A stretch of 14,921 nt of DNA. Source: PVC group bacterium (ex Bugula neritina AB1) (GTDB lineage: Bacteria > GCA-001730085). Positions 7,612 through 14,786 of the stretch are shown piece by piece. How positions within the stretch are numbered: the stretch's first letter is position 1; every line of letters begins with the position of its first letter. The notes beneath the pieces were generated by a model. It was not told the DNA's origin, ran no database searches, and worked only from the letters and a program-made list of their open reading frames with translations. The stretch is from the NCBI GenBank assembly GCA_001730085.1, contig MDLB01000065.1:1-14921 (forward strand), written 5' to 3'. A program made the position numbers and the translations under genes.

Positions 7612-8420
7612 CGAAACTCAATCCCATTTTTTGTGATTTTCAACTTCGAAACTTTTTTATTCATATTTTTTAACTCCTCAATAGCTTTACCATTTAATAA
7701 ACAGTTAATGGCACGAAGGTCGCTAACATTTACTAAAATCTCATCTTCCGCTTCCCACGATTCATTCATCCCCTTAGCCATAATACCTTCGTATAAAACA
7801 TCTCCATCAACCCTTACAGAAACCCAAACAGAAGACTTTACATCTACACGAAAAAACAAACCTTCCTCAAAAGATATTACCGAAGAATTCTCAGATATAA
7901 TTTCTTTTTTTTCTACATTCACATTATCGGGACTTTTTTTAGGTGAAGACTTTGTCCACCCAGAAACCGTCTCATAAGATTTTACAAAGATTGGTTTTAT
8001 ATTTTTATAAACCCACAAAAAAGTATAGTAAGAGATTAAAAATAAAGTTATCCCTACAACAATAAACTTCACTTTCTTTTTACTCCGGAAAAGATAGTCC
8101 CATAAATCCTCTTTGATATCTTGCCATTTTGGTTTATTGTTCACTTGCGAAGATTTTTGAATATTTTTTATTTCTTCTTTTGAGTTTTCCTTAACTAGTT
8201 CATCAAAAGAAATAAGAAAATCATCTATATCTAAATCTAAAAAACGACTGTATGTCTTCAAAAAACCCTTTGCATGAATCATTGTGGGTAATTCAGAAAA
8301 ATTTTCCTCTTCCAAAGCCAAGATAAAGTCTTTTTTTAAATTGGTTTTATCACTTATAACTTCTAAAGAAATTTCTTTTTTTTGACGACAATCCCTTAGC
8401 TTTTCACCAACACCTATCAT
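7608..8420 (-). CDS. rodZ: RodZ-like helix-turn-helix membrane protein
   Basis: 270 residues with the RodZ layout. Residues 3-66 form a Cro/CI-type helix-turn-helix (LRDCRQKKEISLEVISDKTNL, then FLKTYSRFLDLD). A charged linker follows, then one membrane helix at about 117-139 (VKFIVVGITLFLISYYTFLW), then a periplasmic part with a C-terminal beta domain of the DUF4115 type at 189-265. In the family the cytoplasmic domain binds MreB and couples the cytoskeleton to the wall elongation machinery. Whether mreB exists here cannot be seen. ATG 8420 has AAAGG 11 bases upstream, slightly long. The gene sits between ftsK and pgsA, as in many bacteria (ymfM-pgsA in Bacillus), which supports the call. Confidence 0.88.
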   Translation of the reverse strand: MIGVGEKLRDCRQKKEISLEVISDKTNLKKDFILALEEENFSELPTMIHAKGFLKTYSRFLDLDIDDFLISFDELVKENSKEEIKNIQKSSQVNNKPKWQDIKEDLWDYLFRSKKKVKFIVVGITLFLISYYTFLWVYKNIKPIFVKSYETVSGWTKSSPKKSPDNVNVEKKEIISENSSVISFEEGLFFRVDVKSSVWVSVRVDGDVLYEGIMAKGMNESWEAEDEILVNVSDLRAINCLLNGKAIEELKNMNKKVSKLKITKNGIEFR

Positions 8421-8457
8421 AACTAACGCAACCTTTATTTTTAGTTAATACAGTTTC

Positions 8458-8531
8458 AAATCTTTTGAGATTTTTAGATGCTTTCTCTAAAAGCAACAAA
8501 CTGTTGCAAAATCTCTTCCGATAAAGCATCT
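8458..8531 (-). other. Structured leader or small RNA candidate in the ftsK-rodZ gap
   Basis: The 195-base gap (8421-8615) holds three inverted repeats. AGATGCTTT at 8476-8484 pairs perfectly with AAAGCATCT at 8523-8531 (9 bp). Inside that stem GCAACA (8493-8498) pairs with TGTTGC (8502-8507) around a 3-base loop. Next to it AAATCT-tttg-AGATTT (8458-8473) forms a third hairpin. Read on the minus strand the order is long stem with inner hairpin, then the 6-bp hairpin, then 37 bases to the rodZ start. It could be a leader controlling rodZ-pgsA-pgpA, an mRNA processing site after ftsK, or a small RNA. No known riboswitch class was recognised. Confidence 0.4.
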
Positions 8532-8615
8532 CTTAGATATTACACAAAAGACTCATATGGTCATCTTAGCTTCAAAACAAAAAATACTTAAAAATCTGTA
8601 GAGGATTTAAGAAGC

Positions 8616-10907
8616 TTATTCCACATATATTTCCTCTTTTTCACTCACTTCAGAGTCATACTCCTCAACCAAAACGTTTCTAGGTTTGCTCCCATTAGAT
8701 GCACTAATAATACCATCCTCTTCCATCGCTTCAATCAAACGTGCAGCCCTATTATACCCTACTCTCATCCGACGTTGAAGAAAAGATGCAGATGCTTGTT
8801 GCGTTTCAATAACGATTTTAACCGCCTCTTTATAGATCTCATCTCTTTCTTTCACGTTTTGAGAAGCTTGTGCTGGAACAAAAATATTAACAAATTCTGG
8901 AGAGCGCTGCTCTTTCAAAAAGCCCACAACATCACGTATTTCTTCATCACTAAGAAAGCACCCCTGTATCCTTAAAGTCGTAGATAAGCCGGGAGGAATA
9001 AACAGCATATCTCCTTTACCTATTAAACTTTCACCCCCTTTTGAGTCCAAAATAGTCCTAGAATCAATGCTAGAAGCAACTCGAAAAGATATTCGACAAG
9101 GAAGATTAGATTTTATTAATCCTGTCAAAACATTTACTGATGGTCTCTGAGTCGCTATGACCAAATGTATCCCTACCGCACGAGACAGTTGCGCCAAACG
9201 GCAAATAGAGGTTTCAACATCTTGAGCAACAGTCATCATCAAATCTGCTAACTCATCAATAATGATAACAATATAAGGCATTTCTTCTAAATGTTTTTCT
9301 TCATTATTTTTGGTTGTATATGTCTTCTTTTTCGAGTTGGAAAACCTTTTATGATATCCCGCAATATTTCTAACACCAACATCAGAAAAATGCTCATAAC
9401 GTCTTTCCATTTCTGAAACAGCCCAAACTAATGCATCTGCAGCTTTCCGAGCATGTGTGATCACAGGGGTCAATAAATGGGGAATGCCATTATAAAAGGT
9501 CATCTCAACCATTTTAGGATCAATCATAATCATTTTGACCTCGTCCGGTGTTGCCTTATAAAGTAAACTCATAATAAGAGAGTTCAAGCAAACCGTTTTC
9601 CCTGCTCCAGTAGAACCGGCTATTAAAAGGTGAGGCATAGCATCCAAAGCATTTATCACAGGCTCGCCCGAAACATCTTTACCCAAAACAATAGATAATT
9701 TACTTTTAGAGGTCTGAAACTCATCAGACTCAATGAGTTCTCTAAAAAACACTTTATCCGGATATTGATTCGGGATCTCAATACCTATAACCGCTTTGCC
9801 AGGGATCGGTGCAACAATCCTTACAGAGGGAGCACTCAAAGCCAAGGCTATATCATTTGACAAGTTAACAATACGATTAATTTTAACCCCAGGAGAGGGC
9901 TGAACCTCATAAACCGTTATAACAGGACCTTGACTAATATCAACAACTTCAGCTTGGATATCAAAGTTTTTCAAGGTTTGCTCCAAAGCTTCTGCTTTTT
10001 TAGAAACATCCTCTTTACCTTTGCTAGATTGAACACTATCAACTTTTTCCAAAATGTCTAAGGGTGGCAGCTCATCTCCTGCAAAATTATTTTGATAATT
10101 TTTCTTGGCAACGTTTCTTTTTTTCTTAACTGTGCCCATTTTCAACCAAGACTTTTGATTTTTTTCAGGCTTTTTTGAAGCCGGAACCTCAACGGGCTCT
10201 TCTATATCCTTCTCTTTATCAAAGTCCCCTTTCAAAACCCTAGCATCTTCCTCAAGCAAAACATACGTATTTTTTGTCTCTTCTTCTTCCGAAATCTTCA
10301 ATTCTTTTTCAAAGAAAACTCTTTTCAAAATCAAAAATGTTTTATTCAAAAGCTTCCAGGAATACTTTAGAAAATTTCCTCCAAGAAAAAAAATAGCTGT
10401 CATGATAAAAAACTCGGTAGCTAAAGCAAAAGAAAGGATAAGAAAAACTGACAAAATCAATGTGGACCCAAGGTAACTAAAGGATAATTTAAATAAATTG
10501 GCTACCTGATAGCCAATGAGCCCTCCATGAAAAAGAAATTCAGACAAAGAGTCCTGTTTCATAGAAAAAATAGCGGAAAGAGTTAGGAGCACAAAAAAAG
10601 CACCCAAAAACTCTTTATAAAGCTCTCCATAGGTGTTTAGTTTAGAACAGTTTATAGCCCAACAAAATAAAAGGAAAGGTAACACCCAAAAAGCTTTGCC
10701 AAAAAGAAACTTTCCGTAAAAAGCTAAAAAAGCCCCAAAAATGCCTATATAGTTTTGGGAAGGATTATTATTTTCTGTGGTTAACCAATAAATATCATCT
10801 AGATTACATGAAATAAGGCTTAAAAAAACAAGTAAAGAAGAAAATATAAATAGAAGTCGCAAAACATCTTTACCTCTATCAGAAATTTCTACCTCAAATT
10901 TAAACAT
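8616..10907 (-). CDS. ftsK: FtsK/SpoIIIE-family DNA translocase
   Basis: 763 residues, close to SpoIIIE length and shorter than E. coli FtsK because the linker is short. It is a hexameric ATP-driven pump that clears chromosome ends through the closing septum and helps dimer resolution. Seen: four or five membrane helices within 15-180, a charged linker about 200-300, then the motor. Walker A is GSTGAGKT at 431-438 and Walker B is VIIIDELAD at 547-555, followed by LAQLSRAVGIHLVIATQRPS at 571-590. The C-terminal gamma winged helix at about 695-747 includes QRRMRVGYNRAARLIEAMEE, the part that reads polar DNA signals. ATG 10907 has GAGGG 6-7 bases upstream. A 90-base gap separates it from uppP, so it may have its own promoter. 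A TACAAT hexamer at 10943-10948 (minus strand) is the best -10 candidate, but no good -35 accompanies it. Confidence 0.95.
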   Translation of the reverse strand: MFKFEVEISDRGKDVLRLLFIFSSLLVFLSLISCNLDDIYWLTTENNNPSQNYIGIFGAFLAFYGKFLFGKAFWVLPFLLFCWAINCSKLNTYGELYKEFLGAFFVLLTLSAIFSMKQDSLSEFLFHGGLIGYQVANLFKLSFSYLGSTLILSVFLILSFALATEFFIMTAIFFLGGNFLKYSWKLLNKTFLILKRVFFEKELKISEEEETKNTYVLLEEDARVLKGDFDKEKDIEEPVEVPASKKPEKNQKSWLKMGTVKKKRNVAKKNYQNNFAGDELPPLDILEKVDSVQSSKGKEDVSKKAEALEQTLKNFDIQAEVVDISQGPVITVYEVQPSPGVKINRIVNLSNDIALALSAPSVRIVAPIPGKAVIGIEIPNQYPDKVFFRELIESDEFQTSKSKLSIVLGKDVSGEPVINALDAMPHLLIAGSTGAGKTVCLNSLIMSLLYKATPDEVKMIMIDPKMVEMTFYNGIPHLLTPVITHARKAADALVWAVSEMERRYEHFSDVGVRNIAGYHKRFSNSKKKTYTTKNNEEKHLEEMPYIVIIIDELADLMMTVAQDVETSICRLAQLSRAVGIHLVIATQRPSVNVLTGLIKSNLPCRISFRVASSIDSRTILDSKGGESLIGKGDMLFIPPGLSTTLRIQGCFLSDEEIRDVVGFLKEQRSPEFVNIFVPAQASQNVKERDEIYKEAVKIVIETQQASASFLQRRMRVGYNRAARLIEAMEEDGIISASNGSKPRNVLVEEYDSEVSEKEEIYVE

Positions 10908-10998
10908 CCCTAACCCTCTTAAAAATCTAAAATTTCCCGCCTATTGTACGATTAAGACCTCTGCAAAATCCATTTCAAGTTTTCTTTTAGTGTTCTTT

Positions 10999-11772
10999 CT
11001 AAAAAGTTTTTTTTAAAAAAAAGATAGTCATAAAAAATCCTACTATAAACGAGTAAAAAGAAAAAAAAATGAAATATCTTTTTTGTAAAGCTTTAAAAAA
11101 AACTTTTATACTTATAGCTCCTACAACGAAAGAAACAAGAAAGGCTCCTAACAAAGTAGGAATGCTTACAACAAAAAAAGTGAATTCAGATTTGACAACT
11201 TCATAAAGGCATGCCAAAAAAATAGTTGGGACCGCAAGGGCAAAAGAGAAAAAAAAAGCATCTCTCGGAGCAACCTTTAAAAGCAATGCCAATGAAATCG
11301 TCAATCCAGACCGAGAAAGACCTGGTATAAGAGCAATTCCCTGTGCCAAACCTATCAAAAAGGCCTTGCCGAAAGTGAGTTTTTGTTCATAGCCTTTTTT
11401 AGAAAAAAAATGCCCCAAGTATAAGATCATACCATTCAGAATCAACATAATTGCAGGAACCCAAGGCAAAGATAAGCTTTCTCTTACTCTGATCAATAAA
11501 AAAGCCATTAAAAATGTGGGAATAAGACCGACAGCAAGCATTTTTAAAAAGTCGAAAGATAGAAATTTTTTCAAAAAATCTGCTCTAAAAAAAGCAACTA
11601 TAGACAGTAAAGTCGCTAAGTGGAAAAATACAATATAAAAAACCGAATATTGTATTTTTCCTAGCGAAAAAAATTCCTGAAAAAAAATCAAATGAGCAGA
11701 GCTACTAACAGGTAAAAACTCTGTTAAGCCCTGTATAAGTGCCAAAAAAAAGACATGAGAGTCATGAATCAA
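10999..11772 (-). CDS. uppP: Undecaprenyl-diphosphatase (BacA/UppP)
   Basis: 257 residues, normal length. The enzyme converts undecaprenyl diphosphate to the monophosphate lipid carrier used for peptidoglycan and other surface polymers, and raises bacitracin tolerance. Both signatures are present: QGLTEFLPVSSSAHL at 14-28 with the catalytic glutamate at 18, and PGLSRSG at 150-156 with the key arginine at 154. The rest is almost all membrane helix. The start is TTG 11772, which gives 13 residues before QGLTEFLP as in relatives. An AGAGG 11 bases upstream overlaps the pnp stop region, and the genes are 14 bases apart, so cotranscription with pnp is likely. The 3' end holds T8 directly followed by A8, a slippage-prone run four codons before the stop. 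Confidence 0.94.
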   Translation of the reverse strand: MIHDSHVFFLALIQGLTEFLPVSSSAHLIFFQEFFSLGKIQYSVFYIVFFHLATLLSIVAFFRADFLKKFLSFDFLKMLAVGLIPTFLMAFLLIRVRESLSLPWVPAIMLILNGMILYLGHFFSKKGYEQKLTFGKAFLIGLAQGIALIPGLSRSGLTISLALLLKVAPRDAFFFSFALAVPTIFLACLYEVVKSEFTFFVVSIPTLLGAFLVSFVVGAISIKVFFKALQKRYFIFFSFYSFIVGFFMTIFFLKKTF

Positions 11773-11786
11773 AGTCGCAAAGACCT

Positions 11787-13871
11787 CTATTCTTCATTCA
11801 AAACAGCTTTGATACTCAAAGATTTCCGTCCCATTTTATCAATGTCAATCAACTTGGCTCTTACGATATCATCTTTAGAAAGAACATCTTCAACTTTTTC
11901 TATACGCTTATTGTCTATTTGAGAAATATGAACAAGTCCCTCTTTCCCAGGTAAAAACTCAACAAAAGCACCAAAGTCCATGATTTTAACAACCTTGGCC
12001 TCGTAAATTTTACCAATTTCAGGAACTTCAACAAGCTTATGAACAGTTGCAACAGCTTCGTCTAAGGATGCTTGATCTGAACTAGAGACAGAAACAGTCC
12101 CATCGTCATCAACATTCAAAAGTACGCCTGTTTGCTCTATGATCTTTTTTATAACTTTTCCACCAGGCCCTATAACGTCTCTTATTTTATCAACAGGAAT
12201 GGTAAAAGATATAATCTTTGGTGCATACTTTGACAGTTTCTCTCTCGGCGTTTCAATCGTTTTTTGCATTTCATCAAGAATATGAAATCTACCCGCCTTC
12301 GCCTTCTCCAAAGCCTCTCTCATGATATCAAAGTCTATACCCTTTACTTTAACATCCATTTGAAAAGCTGTTATCCCCTTGGAGGTTCCAGCAACTTTAA
12401 AATCCATATCTCCCAAGTGATCTTCTGTACCAAGGATATCTGAAAGAACAATAACTCCTTGTTCATCCTTTATAAGCCCCATAGCGATACCACTAACCAT
12501 TCCTTTTATCGGAACACCAGCATCCATCAAAGCCATCGAGCCACCACAAACAGAAGCCATGGAAGAAGATCCGTTAGATTCTGTGATCTCAGAAACAATT
12601 CGAATTGTGTAAGGAAAGATTTCTCTATCTGCATTAACAATCTTTAAAGCTCTTTCCGCCAAATTCCCATGTCCAATTTCTCGACGACTAACAGATCTAA
12701 CAGGTCGAGCTTCTCCCACAGAAAATGGAGGAAAATTATAATGTAATAAAAATTTCTTTTTTGAGAGACCATCTAAACTATCAATCATTTGCTCATCCAT
12801 AATAGATCCTAACGTGACAGTTACCAAAGCTTGCGTTTCTCCACGTGTGAACAAAGAAGAACCATGCGTTCTTGGCAAAACAGATGTTTCCGTCGATATA
12901 GGACGAATATCTTGAAAGCCTCTTCCATCTACACGCTTTTGCGTTTCAAACATCAAACTACGTGTGCGTTTTTTCTCAATTTGATAGAACATTTCGGATA
13001 GCATTTCCAACTGTTCAGAAGTAGCTTCGTCTCCAAAAAGCTCCTCAATAGCCAAATCACGAGCTTCTTGAATAATGTCATCTCTATTGGCTTTTCCTTT
13101 AGCATTAAAAGCTTCATCAACTTTAGGAGAAAAAATACCTTGAAGTTTTTCGTACATTTCTTGATCCCAAGACGGCGAATCAACAACCATTTTCGTTTTA
13201 CCACAACGACTAATTAAATCTTCCTGAGCTTTGACTATTGCCTGAATCGCCTCATGACCAACTTTTAAAGCCTCCAGAAGTTGTTCTTCAGAAAGTTGAT
13301 TGGACTCACCCTCTACCATCATAATAGCATCAGCAGTCCCAGCCATTATCAAGTCTAGGTCACACTGAGGTAAATCTTTGAGCTGTGGATTAACAACATA
13401 TTCTCCGTCGATATAAGCGACTCGAACCGCACCTAAGCTTTCTTGAAGAGGTATATCTGATATAGAAAGAGCTGCAGAAGCTCCTATCATAGCCAAAACA
13501 TCTGGCAATTCTTCTCCATCGTATGATAAAACTTGGCACATGATTTGAACTTCATTGAAATAATTATCATCAAATAAAGGTCTCAAAGGTCTATCAATAA
13601 GTCTCATGACTAAGGTTTCGTGTTCAGTAGGCCTAGCTTCTCTCTTAAAAAAGCCTCCGGGGATACGCCCAGCAGCATAAGTTTTTTCCCTATAGTCAAC
13701 TGTTAAAGGAAAAAAGTTAACCCCTTCTTTGGGCCTCTTGGCAGCACAAGCGGTAACCATAACAACCGTTTCTCCACAAGTAACAAGAACAGCACCATTA
13801 GCTTGCTTTGCTATTCTTCCTGTCTCGATCGAAACTTCTTTTCCAGCAACATCAAAATAAACCTTTTCCAC
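11787..13871 (-). CDS. pnp: Polyribonucleotide nucleotidyltransferase (PNPase)
   Basis: Phosphorolytic 3'-to-5' exoribonuclease, a trimer active in RNA decay and quality control. I prefer GTG 13871 (694 residues), because AAGGAG lies 8 bases ahead of it but only 2 bases ahead of the longer TTG start at 13877. Numbering below follows the 696-residue form. First RNase PH domain: GGFFKREARPTEHETL (74-89) and RLIDRPLRPLF (92-102). Helical linker about 215-305. Second PH domain: HYNFPPFSVGEARPVRS (379-395) and SDILGTEDHLGDMDFKVAGT, with D486, D492 and K494 matching the catalytic residues of the E. coli enzyme. KH domain: GPGGKVIKKI (570-579). S1 domain: about 620-692. All parts are intact. It follows rpsO by 26 bases, the order found in most bacteria, where both genes share a transcript. 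Confidence 0.97.
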   Translation of the reverse strand: MEKVYFDVAGKEVSIETGRIAKQANGAVLVTCGETVVMVTACAAKRPKEGVNFFPLTVDYREKTYAAGRIPGGFFKREARPTEHETLVMRLIDRPLRPLFDDNYFNEVQIMCQVLSYDGEELPDVLAMIGASAALSISDIPLQESLGAVRVAYIDGEYVVNPQLKDLPQCDLDLIMAGTADAIMMVEGESNQLSEEQLLEALKVGHEAIQAIVKAQEDLISRCGKTKMVVDSPSWDQEMYEKLQGIFSPKVDEAFNAKGKANRDDIIQEARDLAIEELFGDEATSEQLEMLSEMFYQIEKKRTRSLMFETQKRVDGRGFQDIRPISTETSVLPRTHGSSLFTRGETQALVTVTLGSIMDEQMIDSLDGLSKKKFLLHYNFPPFSVGEARPVRSVSRREIGHGNLAERALKIVNADREIFPYTIRIVSEITESNGSSSMASVCGGSMALMDAGVPIKGMVSGIAMGLIKDEQGVIVLSDILGTEDHLGDMDFKVAGTSKGITAFQMDVKVKGIDFDIMREALEKAKAGRFHILDEMQKTIETPREKLSKYAPKIISFTIPVDKIRDVIGPGGKVIKKIIEQTGVLLNVDDDGTVSVSSSDQASLDEAVATVHKLVEVPEIGKIYEAKVVKIMDFGAFVEFLPGKEGLVHISQIDNKRIEKVEDVLSKDDIVRAKLIDIDKMGRKSLSIKAVLNEE

Positions 13872-13879
13872 AGGCAAAA

Positions 13880-13885
13880 CTCCTT
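13880..13885 (-). promoter_or_regulatory. Ribosome binding site that decides the pnp start
   Basis: The minus strand reads AAGGAG, then 8 bases to GTG 13871. The TTG at 13877 begins after only 2 bases, too close for a normal initiation complex. The mature start (M)EKVYFDV also fits the family better than one with the extra MPV. Confidence 0.7.
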
Positions 13886-13897
13886 AAATCTAAAAAA

Positions 13898-14167
13898 TTA
13901 TTTTCTAATACCTAGTCTGCCTATCAGATCCGAATATTTATCTGCATCGACCTTTTTAAAATGCTCTAACAAACGCCGGCGCTGCCCAACCAAAAGGAGA
14001 AGACCTCTTCTTGAATGATGGTCTTTAGGGTGTGATTTAAAATGTTCAGTCAAGTAATTGATCCTTTCGGTCAACAAGGCGATTTGAACTTCCGGGGACC
14101 CTGTATCTCCCTCTTTTCTAGCAAATTCTTTAACAATCTCCCCCTTGCTTTTTATCACCCTAGTCAT
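13898..14167 (-). CDS. rpsO: 30S ribosomal protein S15
   Basis: 89 residues, exactly the family length. S15 binds the central domain of 16S rRNA early in small-subunit assembly. Family landmarks seen: [21 protein letters not shown] (20-40), [15 protein letters not shown] (42-56), [12 protein letters not shown] (60-71) and the RLGIRK end. The ATG at 14167 has a strong Shine-Dalgarno (GAAGGAGAG) 7 bases ahead. A TATAGA hexamer about 35 bases upstream could be a -10 box, but no matching -35 is clear. S15 commonly represses its own mRNA through a leader structure. A hairpin lies at 14258-14286, but I cannot tie it to S15. The usual upstream neighbours (infB, rbfA, truB, ribF) are absent from the visible 600 bases. 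Confidence 0.98.
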   Translation of the reverse strand: MTRVIKSKGEIVKEFARKEGDTGSPEVQIALLTERINYLTEHFKSHPKDHHSRRGLLLLVGQRRRLLEHFKKVDADKYSDLIGRLGIRK

Positions 14168-14743
14168 CTAACTCTCTCCTTCATCATCAAATAGCATCTA
14201 TACTCTTTAATTTTTTTTCGACCACTTTAAGTAGGTCACAATAAGGATCTAAATAAAACACAGAAAAGCCGAAACTTTGTCTGTGTCAAAATAAAAAACT
14301 CAAATATTAAAATTAAAAATTATATTTTATTTATCCCTACGATAAAAAAATCAAAAGATAAATTAATTTTCATAACATCCAAAAAACTTATATTTTAAAA
14401 TACAAACAAGGAGTCTATTAAAAAAACCATTAACTTTTGGATATCAATAAGAAAAAATTTATTTCGTTTTAAATTTTCACGGATCCCTTTTTAAAAGTTT
14501 CAGAAAGATTTTAAGTATAAAATATAAAAAAACCTTCTAAAAATAGAAAAGAAAGTTAATTTTAAAATAACACTAATAAAGTCCTAAATTTAAAGGCATC
14601 CAAAAAACTCCTCTATTGTAGTATATCCCTGCATAGATTTCAACTTTTTTATAAATCTTGTGCAAAAATATCTTGCAGAGCAAGCTCTTTGAGTTTATAA
14701 GATTCTGTGAAATATGAGCGACATTTTACATCACTCTCTAAAT
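14168..14743. other. Gene-free AT-rich region between rpsO and the right-hand IS element
   Basis: No ORF of convincing length or composition and no tRNA or rRNA was seen on either strand. It should contain the rpsO promoter and leader. It holds the terminator-like hairpin at 14258-14286, a 13-base direct repeat (CATCCAAAAAACT at 14376-14388 and 14597-14609), and a small CTTGC-aga-GCAAG hairpin near 14682-14694. The last 16 bases, 14728-14743, are the predicted guide if the adjacent IS end makes an omegaRNA. Confidence 0.6.
14258..14286 (-). terminator. Terminator-like or attenuator hairpin ahead of rpsO
   Basis: On the minus strand ACACAGA-c-AAAG, loop TTTCGG, CTTT-TCTGTGT forms an 11-bp stem with one bulged base. 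TTTATTT follows at once. This is a good intrinsic-terminator shape. It lies 91 bases upstream of the rpsO ATG. It either ends transcription arriving from the IS side or works as an attenuator in a long rpsO leader. The rpsO promoter position would tell which. Confidence 0.6.
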
Positions 14744-14786
14744 TTGACATCCTCACCTACCTAAAGGAAGGTGATTCCTAGATTTA
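14744..14786 (-). mobile_element. Right end of an IS200/IS605-type element with omegaRNA-type hairpin
   Basis: Downstream of the tnpB stop the minus strand reads GGAAT, then CACCTTCC-TTTA-GGTAGGTG (14773 to 14754), then AGGATGTCAA. The hairpin has a T-T mismatch in the stem. The closing TCAA matches the right-end cleavage tetranucleotide known from IS608-type elements, which would put the element boundary at 14744. In this family the omegaRNA scaffold ends here and the guide is the flanking DNA. The exact cleavage base is inferred. Confidence 0.7.

Noticed and set aside
8411-8531. 42-codon minus-strand frame ahead of and overlapping rodZ
   Set aside because: It has no spaced ribosome binding site, its product resembles nothing I know, and it overlaps the inverted repeats. 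It is mentioned only as a possible leader peptide.
10943-10976. Promoter for ftsK (TACAAT with an upstream TTGAAA)
   Set aside because: The spacing between the two hexamers is 24 bases, too long for a sigma-70-type promoter. The alternative -35 matches are poor.
10999-11040. T8A8 run near the 3' end of uppP as a programmed frameshift or terminator
   Set aside because: The run is only a few codons from the stop, and a shift would change only the extreme tail. It has no G/C stem. It is most simply an AT-rich coding coincidence.
12953-13204. Minus-strand frame of 83 codons
   Set aside because: It is a shifted reading of the intact pnp gene.
13803-14018. Plus-strand frame spanning the pnp-rpsO junction
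   Set aside because: It is antisense to two conserved genes and has no family features.
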